Shown here piece after piece: positions 22,294-33,428 of a DNA stretch of 64,000 nucleotides. The notes below the pieces were generated by a model, which searched no databases, was not told the DNA's origin, and worked only from the letters and a program-made list of their open reading frames with translations. Both the position numbers and the translations under genes were made by a program. This stretch comes from Hysterium pulicare CBS 123377 (Eukaryota > Ascomycota > Dothideomycetes > Hysteriales > Hysteriaceae), in the NCBI GenBank assembly GCA_000467715.1, contig AJFK01000554.1:1-64000 (forward strand), given 5' to 3'. Every line of letters starts with the position of its first letter. Position 1 is the stretch's first letter.

Positions 22294-24233
22294 TCACGAA
22301 GCCGTCTTCGAGGCTGGCTGATCGGCAGTTCCCCATCGTGTAGTCTCATCACCTGCAGCCCATTCTTTCTCTGTGTATCCCAATCGACGCTTGACCTCTG
22401 CTACTGTAGCCTTGTCACCTGTGTTCTTGCCGATGTTGTCACTGATCTTGACAGCTGGTCGACCAGAAGCTGAAGCAATTTTGATCACGATATTCAAGGG
22501 TACCGACTTCTTACCCGTTGATTCCCGAACAAAGTCATCTGTTCAATCATGAGTGGAGTGCTGCAGACAAAATAAATTACACACTTACTTGTCAAGAATG
22601 TTCCCACGCCAAATGTTGGTTGAAACCCCTGGGCTTCAGCTGCTTCCTTGTACTTCAAACAGAGCTCGACATTCAATGAATCTGAAAAGACGAGGGTCTT
22701 CTTCTCTTTGATACCATGTTGATCGTAGAACTCTCGCATCATCTTGATGAAATCTAAAGGATCTCCAGAGTCTTGACGCACCCCCGCAAATACTTGGGCG
22801 TAAGTCTTCCTCCCAGTCAAATTGTCGTCGATGGGCGCATGGATTGGCGGCTGTGTGTTCCCCAAGGACTCCTTCGAGGATATTGTTGAGCCAGCCGCTA
22901 CAGAGGGCAAGGTTATCGCCGGTTCCGCTGCGGCAGTAGTAAACTGAGGCAACGCTTTACTGAAGGCTTTCAGGAACGCAGGTGTGCCAAAAGTATCAGT
23001 AAGAGCGATTCCAAGGACCTTAGTCGTTAGAAATTTGTGGAATTCAAAGAAGACTACGTTTACTTACCCCTTCTCCAAAAGTTGAAACCCAGTACCTCAA
23101 AGCTATCTCACTAGCGTTCTCATAGTTGTTGGTGACTGCAGCAACTCCCATGTACCATTCGTGGGCTACGGTACCCACAGGTACGAGCCCGTGCTTCATT
23201 GCGAAATGGACATTGCTTGTCCCTGTCAGTTTACCTTTCCACCTGTTATGAGTAGCATCATCCTGAGCCTGGCGTAGACCTTGGATGACTAGATCCTGTG
23301 TGTGGTAATCGCGCCGTCGCCGGCTTCCGAATTCTGAGAAGGTGCACCCTTGTTCAAGTAGTTGCAAGCCTTTTTGGTGGGCTTTATCAACTTGACCGGC
23401 ATAACTCCAGTCTTTGTCAATGAACTTAAAGTAGGCTTCGCTGATTAGAGCGAGTAGCGGAATCTCGTAGAGGATGGTGTCTAGCCAAAGACCCTCCGTA
23501 TGAATGAAAACATCTCCTAAGTCATTTTCATCTCCGGAATCTTTAACCGGATTGAATGTGACCTTTATCTGTTTCGAGGGCTGTAATCGAAATGTGGACA
23601 GAAACCGTAGATATTGCTCATTTAGATAAGAGCAGGTAGTCCTTAAGAATTCAAGCTCTTCTGCTGTGACTGAAACATGGGCAAGTTCTAGATATCAGAT
23701 TAGCGTAAACGCCACTGGTAGAGGCGTGATGTAATTACTGTCTATTTGAGCTTGTAACCAGTGGAAGGCTGCGCGGTTGAGCTTCATGTCAGGGGTCCGA
23801 TTGGTGAAGGAATAAGTGACTGGGACATCCGGAAAGTACTTAAGAACACAGCCTGATAGATGATATTAGCAATGTATTCATGATTTATATTCATTCTTGC
23901 TTGGGTGATCTCCTTCCAATGATCAATTCAACAGACGTCCTATCACAGAAAGGATCACATGCCTGGGCGAATCACGAAGTATCCTCAACAGTCTTAGAAG
24001 AGATAAAGTGGCAAGACAATACAAAAGCCTTTTTGTGTTTATATGAGACTAATCTTCGTCACAACATCCGGTTTAGAAGCCGAAGAGTACGTACATTGCA
24101 TAGTCAGTTTGTAAAGATCTCTGCAGCCTTGTCAGTAGATGGACAGTGTATAAATAATCTGGGAAGCGGAAACTCACGTATCCAGAAGGGAGAAGATACC
24201 CTCAGGTAGGATCGATGATGTGTCTGAAGCCAT
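22294..24233 (-). CDS. NPT1: Nicotinate phosphoribosyltransferase
   Basis: Six exons: 24178-24233, 24095-24120 (26 nt), 23739-23852, 23068-23687, 22589-23018, 22294-22538; 496 aa. The enzyme joins nicotinate and PRPP with ATP to give nicotinate mononucleotide in NAD+ salvage (EC 6.3.4.21). Motifs: LLDTDLYKLTMQ, PVTYSFTNRTPDMKLN, the substrate block EFGSRRRRDYHTQDLVIQG with LTGTSNVHFA, VGTVAHEWYMGV with the phosphorylated-His region, and RQDSGDPLDFIKMMREFY plus VFSDSLNVELCLKY for ribose-phosphate binding. About 50 extra residues (AAAEPAITLPSVAAGSTISS onward) are inserted before the RQDSGDP block, as in some filamentous fungi. Shares a 426 bp divergent promoter with IRC21. Confidence 0.96.
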
Positions 24234-24659
24234 TTGTAGTAAGACGGTAGGCCGATGCAGTGTTTTCGGCCTTCGTGGTTCGTGGAGGACGAAGCTTTTA
24301 TACCTAGGCAGGTAACTCTTCTGGTAGGCCTAATGTGCCTTGGTAACCTTGGAAGGCTCAACAAGGCCGATTTGACGTTGTGAAACACTTTCTGGTCATA
24401 TGATGAGATTATGTATACTTCCCTGTGAAAGAGTAGCTAATGGACAAAGAGTCACTTGTTTGAATAGCGATGAGATAATGATTGAAGAGTCCGCGGCCGT
24501 GACGAATCTGCTGCAGGGTACCTAGGCAGTGGGGTGTCCAGATTCAGCCTTACGAAGAAAAGCGGGCCCCTCGTGTCGGAGAGCATGCGCCAAGCTGTCA
24601 CCAACGAACTGGAACAACTGTAACAACTGTAACACAACAAACTTCTGCTTTGTAAAGAC
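24234..24659. promoter_or_regulatory. Divergent promoter region, NPT1 / IRC21
   Basis: 426 bp between start codons. A direct tandem of CTGTAACAA-like units lies just ahead of the IRC21 ATG. No clear TATA box. Confidence 0.4.
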
Positions 24660-25679
24660 ATGCTTGTCGGCGTCTCAATTCTGGCCATTGCACTGTCTAT
24701 CTTGATGTACTATCGCCTGCCCTCATCATGGAATGTTTGGCCCTTTGCGATTCAGGCGCCGCGCAAATCTACGTCCTCCCATAGCCCCTCGTCGTCGGAG
24801 TTACAGATGGACGAAGCAACGCAACGGGTTGTCGCACCAGGCCCAACTCTCCATGGAAATGACTCGAAAAGCGAAGACTGGTCAAGAACAGATAGTGATG
24901 GTGCGTCTTCGCCACAGACAACTCCAAAGGCACTTCCGCTCGACAAAGCCAATGCACCCACCATACCGTCCTTCTCCTTAGAGACGAATAGCAGTTCCGA
25001 TGAAGACGAAGATGAAGATAGAGGGCCCCCGCCTTCTTTTCCAGCGATTAATTCGGCGCAAAGAACCTCTGCTGAACCTTCCTTCATGGGACCTCCCCCA
25101 CTACCAAAACTTAACGGCCCTGGTGCGTCCCAACTCATGGCACCACCTCCACGAATAGTTCCTACAAACCTACGCGCCCTACCTACACCTTCGAGATCTA
25201 TGCATGTACCCTCTACAGGTCCTCTTCCGAACCGAGGCCGACCCGTCTCTAATGGCCTAGGGCCTCCGCAAGCCGCTCCCATAAAGACCCCTAACGCTCG
25301 TGGCAAAGTCCTACTCTCGCCCGGGCACTCTCCTCTCGACTGGGCTACCCTTCAAAAGTCCGGTGCAAACTTGTCCGGCGTCCAATCTCTTATACGAGTT
25401 ACCCCCTCACAACTGAAGTATAACAATGGCAGGAAGGGCCGGCCAGCATGGTCATCGTACCAAGGCAAGGTTTATAATATCACACCTTACCTTCCTTTTC
25501 ACCCTGGTGGAGAAGGAGAGCTTCGTCGAGCGGCTGGCAAAGATGGCGGGAAGCTATTCATGGAGGTCCATCCATGGGTAAATTGGGAGAATATGCTAGG
25601 AGAGTGCATTGTCGGTATTACAGTCGGCGAGGTGGATGAACAGACCCAAAAAGGAACCTCTCTGGAGGATATGGATTAA
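24660..25679 (+). CDS. IRC21: Membrane-anchored cytochrome b5-domain protein (Irc21-like)
   Basis: Single exon, 339 aa. An N-terminal hydrophobic segment (VGVSILAIALSILMYY) should anchor it in a membrane. A long Pro/Ser-rich linker with an acidic patch (SSSDEDEDEDRGPPPSFP) leads to a C-terminal cytochrome b5 domain, about residues 245-330. The axial haem ligands are the His of LPFHPGGEGELRRAAGKDGG and the His of FMEVHPWVNWENMLGECIVG. The HPGG plus downstream HPWVN form, rather than the usual HxxGG pattern of b5, matches the yeast Irc21/NCB5OR-type domain. It should act in one-electron transfer, but the partner is unknown; no reductase domain is fused. Irc21 is linked in yeast to genome stability and drug response. 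Confidence 0.88.
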   Translation: MLVGVSILAIALSILMYYRLPSSWNVWPFAIQAPRKSTSSHSPSSSELQMDEATQRVVAPGPTLHGNDSKSEDWSRTDSDGASSPQTTPKALPLDKANAPTIPSFSLETNSSSDEDEDEDRGPPPSFPAINSAQRTSAEPSFMGPPPLPKLNGPGASQLMAPPPRIVPTNLRALPTPSRSMHVPSTGPLPNRGRPVSNGLGPPQAAPIKTPNARGKVLLSPGHSPLDWATLQKSGANLSGVQSLIRVTPSQLKYNNGRKGRPAWSSYQGKVYNITPYLPFHPGGEGELRRAAGKDGGKLFMEVHPWVNWENMLGECIVGITVGEVDEQTQKGTSLEDMD

Positions 25680-26357
25680 GCTTCAGGCTCTTGATCGCGT
25701 TGTTCGATTTCGATACCCAATAGACAATTAGAGCATTGACAGGCGTTTGGGCATTCATTATAGTTGGCTACTACAAAGGGCGTAGTAATTCTTTGGTACC
25801 TGAGCTGCGCATCAACCTCGTAACCACTCTTTTCGGCTGGGCGCATACACGTTTGAGCTTGGTGTTATGAACGTAGAGGAGTTTCTTGCTCTCAGCCGAT
25901 GTTGAAGTGGTGGTCCGCACCGACTTCTCTTGCTGATTGTGCAGGGCAAGTGAAGCTATAATCTATGGAGTTATGACACTCATTGTGTAGCCTTGCAAAC
26001 GATGAAACAGACTGTTGAATTATCTTGTGAGATCAAACCTCTTGCGTCACCTTTCGGTCAAACTCCGACCTCGGTGAATTCATAGAGCTTAGGTAGGTAG
26101 GCCGTCACACGTGAAAGCGTATATCCCTGCAGCTTAGCTAAGCGAACTTGAAGGCGGCCACGCGTTTGCCTAGTATTCAACTCTTCTGTTACGTTGTCAC
26201 AGTCGAACTTCCTTTCCCGTTTTTGGTTTGTCTTCAATGGCTTCTAACTTCCATATTCCACCCCAAGAAACAGATCCGCGACGGTCTTAGTCCTTCTCCT
26301 TCCCTTCACCCTTCATCCTTCACCCGCAGCCACATCCTCGGATCCCCGCTATCGAAA
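25680..26357. other. Intergenic region between IRC21 and NBS1
   Basis: 678 bp with IRC21 3' UTR and NBS1 promoter. The last 150 bp are CT-rich. No gene seen. Confidence 0.4.
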
Positions 26358-28935
26358 ATGTGGATATTAGAGCATGAAGGAGATTTGTTCGGCGGAAAAA
26401 GAGTATGGCTCAAACCAGGGTCTCAGCAGATATTCGGACGTACCAAACCACCGAAGAAGAACAATGTAGACGGGAACATATACTATATTGACGACAAGAA
26501 GGTTTCGAGGAAACACGTCATTATCTCGGTATCGGATGTGCAGCCGGGGGACGGTGTAGGTTTGCTCATGCAGCATGATGCGGAACAGCGAATCTGATGT
26601 TCTCTAGACCAAACTTCATACCAGATCTCAAGTCCAGATTACCGATGCCTCGAAATTCGGTACCAGCATTGACGGGGGAGAAAGATTCGTTCAAGAGACT
26701 CGAACTCTTTCGGGAACCGAACATAGAATTCAATTAGGTAGTTTTGAGAAAGGCTTAATGTTGGTATAACCTTCCCAGCCCAGGCTTACACCTCAATCTC
26801 AGACATCTCATGAGAGTTTAGGTATCTTTCTCGTACCGCAAGCTGACATTGTCCCCAGGATAAAATGGCAGCCAGCTGTCTTCACATACTCGGCACGCCC
26901 TAAGAAGTCTGATGACCGTAACGATCAACTACACACCCTAGATATCAAGACCACCAGGGAATATATCACAGGTCAAACCACCCACGTTGTTACCTCGAAA
27001 CGAAATCTTCCCCACTGTCTCCGGGCTCTAGTCAACGGCAAACCCGTTGTGACGGATACGTTCCTTGATGCCGTGATTTCAAAAGCTTCTGCGCAGAATC
27101 TAGACCCGGAAAATTATGCCCCTTCACCGCTAGAGATTGATTTCGATGCGAATTGGCCAATTACATCCGAACATCTTCCAGAAGCCAGCACAGAACCTGT
27201 TCCTCGACCTGCCCAGGTACTGGAACCGGATGCTACGAGACAGGAGGTTTTCAATGGTTTCACTTTTGTCTTCCTTAAGGAAGATCAGTTCGAGAGCTTG
27301 CAAGCACCAATAAATGAGGGAGGAGGAAAGGCACTCCTATACGCACTGGTGCTTGGGGAAACATCGGTGGATGACTTTGTGCAGTATGCGAAGAGTATTT
27401 CGGACAAGAAAGGGCGAGGTGCATCGAATAAAGATAAACCCGTTGTCATTGTCAGATTGAGCAGACCGCGTGATAACCCAGATGGAATGGATGACTGGGC
27501 TACAAATTTCATGCAAGGCGTCGATCGAGCGCTGAACCAACGCTCCATCTACCAGAATGAGTTTCTGGACGCAATCCTTATGAAGGACGCCCCATCCTTA
27601 TGCCAACAACTCCCCGAGGATAGCACAATACCTTCCAGTGCAATGCCGCCTCCATCTTCCGCATCTATGCGTGAAACCTCGGTCACTATATCTCAAGCAC
27701 CCAAATCCGCTCCCTCGAACCCGTCGGTCACCACCAAATCAACCGCGACCAAACGTGCTTCACGGCGTACGGCTACTACAAGCCGCTTCACAGGCTTCGA
27801 TGATTACATCCCTCCGTCCAAAGCCCAAGCTATCACCGAAAATGACTCTATGGAAGATATCACCGAGTCTCAGCCTTTGCCAAAGTCCGTTATGGAATCT
27901 CAAGCTCGTGGTACAACAGCCACCCAAACCGGAGCCAGTCGCAAGCGTCGGTCTCCTCCAGAAGATGATGTAAATGAGTCTGAGCAGTTCGACATAATTC
28001 TTCCCACTGCAGCCGCTATGAAACGCCGACGCATCGAAGAAGCCCGACATAATGGCTCGGCCTCTCCCGCGCCAGACGCGGATATCGCATCGCGGCGGCC
28101 GAAGGGTAAGGGTGCTCAAGTCCTAGAGCAGCTTCAGAAAGCCAAGAAAAAGGCCTCAAAGGAAATAGATGTGCGGGACGAGCTGACTCGTTTACGACGC
28201 GAGGAGGAAGAAGAAGCTGCTCGAAAGAATGACGAGGAGACTTTGCGGAATGCTCTAGAGGATGTTGATATCTCCGAGATTCGTGGCTTGGTACAAGTCG
28301 AAGAAATGGATGTGCTTCCGCGTGCCGAGAGATATACAATACAGCAAGGCGAAGTAGATACAGATCGCTGGGACGACCGATGGAATGGGCGGAAGAACTT
28401 CAAGAAGTTCCGGCGACGGGGTCAAGAGCGCGGACCGGTGGTCCAGAAAGTAGTCGTGTCGTTGGAGGAGGTGCCACAGAAGAAAGGATTTGGATTGGGA
28501 GATGCTTATTTCCTTGAAGAGAGCTCCACAACGAGAACTAAAGAGGATGAGGCTAGGTTGAGGAGGAGACAAGGAAAGCGGCTTGCGGATGAAGATTCAG
28601 AACCTGAGCCTGGCTTTACCAGACGTAGAGGTCATAAGCAGACTGCGACTATCGTAGTGGAAGATAGCGAGCTGGAGGATGAAGAGGTGCCGGACGAGGT
28701 GGCTGGGACCGCCACGACTAGAGTCCCTGATACACAAAACCGGCAGATAGAGACTTGGACGCAAACAGAGACGGCGAGATCGGAAACTCAGGCTACGGCC
28801 AAGTCTAAAGGGAAGCGGCCCGCTGTGTCCGTGGCTGCGAATCCGCCACCTGCGAAGAAGACGAGGGGTGCGGCGAGGCGGAGAGATGATGATAGTGATG
28901 ATGAAGAGACTGGGTTTAGATTCCGGAGAAGGTAG
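26358..28935 (+). CDS. NBS1: Nbs1 (Nibrin/Xrs2), MRN complex subunit
   Basis: Exons 26358-26555, 26608-26759, 26859-28935; 808 aa. N-terminal FHA domain (MWILEHEGDLFGGKRVWLKP, IFGRTKPPKKNNVDGN, KKVSRKHVIIS, TKLHTRSQVQI), then BRCT repeats (QTTHVVTSKRNLPHCLRALV, NYAPSPLEIDFDANWP; second BRCT around DQFESLQAP). The long middle is disordered, Ser/Thr/Pro-rich with basic clusters. The Mre11-binding motif NGRKNFKKFRRRGQ and the C-terminal DDDSDDEETGFRFRRR (Tel1/ATM-binding type end) are both present. Function: DNA double-strand break sensing, repair and checkpoint signalling in the nucleus. The donor of intron 2 must be GTTGGT to keep frame; the nearby stronger GTATAA donor would shift it, so this junction is the weak point. 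Confidence 0.93.
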
Positions 28936-29062
28936 ATGTAGCCGAGAGATTGCTATAAACTGAATTCAGATATGAATTTGATGTAATCCTAAAGAGCTAA
29001 TCATATCCCTTAAACTCCCTCAGCATCCTGCTCAACCAAGCCCAGGAGCTCTAGCAGCATTA
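28936..29062. other. Very short convergent gap
   Basis: Only 127 bp separate the stops of NBS1 (+) and the Tri14-like gene (-), so their 3' UTRs probably overlap. Confidence 0.4.
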
Positions 29063-30273
29063 TTACTTCAACAGATGCTCAACGTCACTCGTGATGTCCA
29101 CCATTGGAAACTTCGACCTATCACCCGCATTCCAAGTAGTAACAGGCTTATCCCCAAAGAACTCCTCTACCATATACAGCGAGTCTCCAATCTGCACAGG
29201 CGCAGTAACAATCCCTCCTCCAGCATCAGTCCTGTTATTACTTACAGTGCCTAGAACGTCCGCCTTCTCCCACTTCGCATCCGAAGATCTCAGAACTACG
29301 ATCCCCGTCGCATCAATCGCAACAAGCAACACGGTCCCGTTATACTTAGGAGGAAGGTAGATTGCGTCGCTGCCCGCGATGCTGTAAGAGATGTTACCAG
29401 AGGGCGTGAGAGGGACGGGCATCGGTGTTCCAGTGGGGCCGCTCATGTCGAACCGGACGATCTGAGCTGGTGTGTTATCGTTGGTCAAAAGGATATCTGT
29501 TCCTCTAACGACAGCTAAACCGCCATATCCGCTTTCCGTATGCGAACCGTTTCTCACGTAGAAGGGCTTCACGCTCTTCCCACCTTTGCTCACGCGCACG
29601 ATGCTGGCTGGGAATGTTCCGACGACGTACACGTTTCCTCTAGAATCTTGCTCGACGTCTTGGAAGCCGCCATAATTCCCGTGCGCGGTATCAGTTAGAT
29701 TGATCCGGTAGAGCACTTCTTTCGTGGCGGGATCGTATTGCATGATCCAGTTTGTCCCCGAAACATCTTGCCCGCCCGTGTTAAATGCTGCGCCAGCGTC
29801 GACGACAATGGACAGGAGACCTGTGTTAGGGTCTGCGCCTACGCCTCCGAGATGGTAGACGGGGTTGTGCGTTATGTTCTCGAAGGTCAAGATATCGACG
29901 ATTTTGGCCTTGTAAGGATCGTAAACCGCGACTGAGGCATTAAAGAGGGAGCTGTATAAATTAGACAGGAGTTCTAATATAAGATCCTTAGGGTTGGGTC
30001 TTGGGACTTGGGAGCTCGGATGGAAGGAGGACTGAGAAACACAAACCCCATGTAGAGAAGACAGGAATTGAAATCGAAGTCTGCATTTTCGGGATAGAGT
30101 TCGTATTGGTCTATCGTGAATGTGCCCTTGAAAGGTGGACAAGTTCCATTGTGAGCCTTGTGAGGTCGTCGAGGATCAATGGGGCTTCTTGCTGGTAGGA
30201 CTGTTGCAGCGATTGCATTGGAACCCGCCAATAGCGATATCGCTAATTTCACTGGCGAGAATCGTGAAAGCAT
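29063..30273 (-). CDS. Secreted Tri14 / Mala s 1-like beta-propeller protein
   Basis: Exon 1 30047-30273, intron 29952-30046, exon 2 29063-29951; 371 aa. A signal peptide (MLSRFSPVKLAISLLAGSNA) precedes the mature part. Landmarks are TIDQYELYPENADFDFNSCL with the spliced LYMGSLFNASVAVYDPYKAK, then HLGGVGADPNTGLLSIVVDA, GGFQDVEQDSRGNVYVVGTF, GYGGLAVVRGTDILLTND and the ending VEEFFGDKPVTTWNAGDRSK. Repeated G-x-D/N strands fit a six-bladed propeller, as in the Malassezia allergen Mala s 1 and Fusarium Tri14. Tri14 sits in the trichothecene cluster and affects virulence, but homologs occur widely outside it, and no other trichothecene gene is here. Several N-glycosylation sites (NASV, NLT, NGS) fit secretion. 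Ligand unknown. Confidence 0.88.
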
Positions 30274-31523
30274 CTTGAAGGGCCCCTATTAGCTGGTCAA
30301 TCGGAATTGAAGCTCATTGCGAACAATGAGTGGGGAAAGCTAAAGTTTATAAGAAATATGTGAATGCAAGCCACCGAACTCTGGTTCCGGGTAAAAACAT
30401 TTTGCAAGGATTATACCTCTAGAAAGCGGAAACATGCATCGTACCTGGTGTAATCTAATGGTGTCTATAAGGCGGGGCAGCATTTGCCGGTGGCAAGGAT
30501 TCTCTGCAGTCCAGCCCTATATGCAAGTATTTGAGATAGAATGCCGAGAAAAGTACAAGTAATTGGTCGAGCGTTCTGGGTGTTTTTTGAACGTTCCGAA
30601 AGACTGGTAGGAATGCCTTTTCCACGAATCTAAGCTGCAGTAAGATTCATGTGCATAAGGCTAAGAGGTCTTATGTGCATGGAGACCGATTGCGGGCATC
30701 GTCCAAAACCACTCCTGAAAGCTAAATGCTAATCATGGGAAAACGATTAGCAATCATAATTTGAGTAGTACGGAATTAAGTCAGCAAGCACAAGATTACT
30801 TAGAGATCGAAAATCGGGAAGGATTGTGCTCGACCGTGTTCTCCAATTTGGGTCAATTCAATCATTGGCAGTCCTAAACAAAGATTAATAGCACATATGG
30901 CACGTGTATGTGATCAGAGGTTACGGCAATGAGTCGAGGCGAAGATGTTTGACGCAGGACTGTTTGGGCATGTATTGGAAATCGAATACTGAGTAGAAAT
31001 AGAAAGCAAATTATGGAGCAAAAGTACTGCTGGGACCCAAATTGTGTGAGGAAGAAAAGAGAAGGCAGAAGCTTGCAAGTATACACCTAGAAGCAATTTA
31101 ATCAATTTGAAATGCCGTTCGTTGCCACGGAGCTGGATTTGAATTCCAATAGACAGGAGATTGAACAGAAGCTCGGCTTGAGAATAGCTCCAGCGGTTTG
31201 AAATTCCTGGCCTTGCTGCTAACGGCCCTCCGCCGATTCTCATGACTGCGGAACTTGGGAAATATGGCGACGAGCAAAAAACAGAAGGATTGGACAACGC
31301 CAGAGAATGCCTGTGATACGAAGCCATCTGAGGGTCTTCCGGGTTCCATACGGATGGTTGCCGTTGTCAGATTTGCGTCATTGGATGCGCTGTCGGGTCT
31401 CCTATGCGCACTCCTGGACCAGTTCGCATCATCGCTGCCATGGATCATGTGGACCAGGCTTGTTTGCATGTGATTGTATAGGCTTGAGAAGGAGTCGTGT
31501 CCTAAAACACTATCCTAAATACC
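30274..31523. other. Intergenic region upstream of the Tri14-like gene
   Basis: 1.25 kb, AT-rich. Open frames at 30914-31327 and 31098-31469 (-) overlap in different frames, lack family motifs and begin with non-ATG codons or poor context; I do not call them genes. Confidence 0.4.
30346..30351 (-). promoter_or_regulatory. TATA box candidate for the Tri14-like gene
   Basis: TATAAA on the minus strand, 73 bp upstream of the start codon. Confidence 0.35.
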
Positions 31524-32896
31524 CTATGCTGGTTCCCATAGCTTTCTTCTACCGCCACGGAGTGTGCTGGTTCTTGGCGGAGGGCGTGAGTAGGAGTCCG
31601 GATCAAGTGGTCGGTTAGGGTCGGTTCGAGGTGCAGAGCGGAAAGGCGCTGGTGCTGGTGCTGGCGGTGGTACCGGTGCCGGTGCCACATATGCCCCACG
31701 ACCAGAATGATGTCCTCTCCTACCACGGCCACCTCGAGTTTGGTTATGATGATTGACTCTACCAAAATCGTTGGGATCAAGCACGCGTTGGCCATTAGTC
31801 GCTTGGGGTCCTCGTGGGGCACGTTTGAGTAGGACAACGTCCTCATCATCTGAAGGTACCTCGCCACTTTTGCTGGTGGGCCGTGGTCTCTCCGTTGTAT
31901 TTTGCGTAACCTTTTCAGCTACCACTGGTTGTTCTTCGGTTTCTTTCTTATAAAGAAGTAAACGATTCTTTTGGTCTCGGTCTTCGCGAGCTACGGCGTC
32001 ACGGAGTTGTTCCAGACGCTTGGCCCGAATGCCAAATCTCTGTGCAATGGCCTGCTTGCCAGAATCGTTCGTGAGAAGAATGAAGGATTCAAGAGCAGTG
32101 TCTACGTTCTCCTCTTGGTGGATGCGCCAGAGAATGTGGTTGAAAAGACTTTGAAGGTGAGCAGGGACCGCTGACTTAGGCGACTTGTCCTGCCTAGAGA
32201 ATTCAGCGCTATTGCGAGCCGTTCGGTTCGGCGAATCCATAGACTGGATGGACGCGGTCGTCTTGCATGGGCTAGAAGTAGTCACTTGAGGACTCGTCGC
32301 AGAATATGTAGAACGCGGAGAGGAGGGTGTCTTAGGACGACCTTCGGTACTGAGACTGGAGCTCATTGATGTCCGATCAGAACCGTCTTGAGGATTGATG
32401 GAACTGTCCAAGTCCTCAGGAACACTGTCATCTTCAGACTCGGAATATTCCATGGAGAGGAGAGTCTCCGGCAGTAAGAATGCCTCGACCTCTTCCCAAG
32501 TATTAAAGATCTCATCAACTCCTTCAAGTTGAACAAGCCCTGAAGATTGTATAACAGACACAGAGGTAATATCGTCGAGCCACTTGAGGGCTTCTCGAGC
32601 GTCTGCATTTTTGCGCTCATTCCCCTGTTTAAGGCGGCCGAGCTGAGCTAAAGCTGTCAAATAGTTAGTCATGAAAGAGAAGGCGAGACAAGAACCGTAC
32701 TGTGCAGTGGCACGAACAGTCGTATAGAGCCATTAGAGATCCACTTCCGGATACCATCTCTGGTACTTTTCTTGACTCCAGCTGTCAAAGCCGTGTCATC
32801 AACAATGCAGTTGAAGACTTTGCGGGAAGGTGGTTCGGATGGTCGCAGGCGGGCGTTATCGGCCTTGGGCCGGAGCGCGAAGGAGTTTGGGCGCAT
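31524..32896 (-). CDS. PIN-like domain protein with C-terminal RGG box
   Basis: Exon 1 32701-32896 and exon 2 31524-32653 (intron 47 nt); 441 aa. Residues about 25-100 read as a PIN-type nuclease fold: an acidic strand FNCIVDDTALTAGVKK, then GSIRLFVPLHTLAQLGRLKQ, which matches the family pattern of a strand followed by LxxLxRLK, and NADAREALKWLDDI. The middle is Ser/Pro-rich and acidic. A second conserved helical part follows (LQSLFNHILWRIHQEENVDT, RFGIRAKRLEQLRDAVARED). The C-terminus holds an RGG-type stretch (TRGGRGRRGHHSGRG) and a Pro/Ala run. I infer an RNA-associated protein, possibly an RNase. The catalytic acidic set is not complete by eye. Confidence 0.72.
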
Positions 32897-33428
32897 CTCT
32901 AAGTATTGTGTTGATCGATCTATAGCAAGGGGTTGAGTCAGAGGAAGTGCTTCAGAACATAGATGGGAAGGGTGGGCCCGGCCATACTGTAGATTTTGAG
33001 TTCCAAGGTTGGGTCGGTGTGCAGGTATTCAGTAATTGTGAATCATCACCGCTGATGCTCAAGGTTTGGACATGGACATGGCCGGCGTGCAATGCATCTG
33101 CAGTAGTAAACAATTTCGATTAGTCGTTGGCATTCTGCGAATGACCATGTTTGACGATGGGAAGGGCTGGGTGAATCGTCGCTGAGAGGGTGTGGTTTCG
33201 ATTGCGTTCGTTGCCCGATTTCGTGGCTCAGCTAGCGCGCACAGCCACACAACCCCAAATCTATTGGGATGCCTAAGGCAAAGTATAGAAGTATTTTATA
33301 TTTCATACGACCGTCTCGAAGCCCTAGGTCATTGGCAACATCGCAAGCCATACTGTTATGGCAGCCCGTAGTATCTACGGTCCACTCTCTCTTAAACCCG
33401 TGTCATCAATACCATACAACCTATGATA
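32897..33428. other. Intergenic region, PIN gene promoter and TRAX 3' region
   Basis: 532 bp; nothing recognisable. Confidence 0.4.

Noticed and set aside
30914-31469. Two overlapping minus-strand frames upstream of the Tri14-like gene
   Set aside because: They occupy the same DNA in different frames, with no motif and poor start context.
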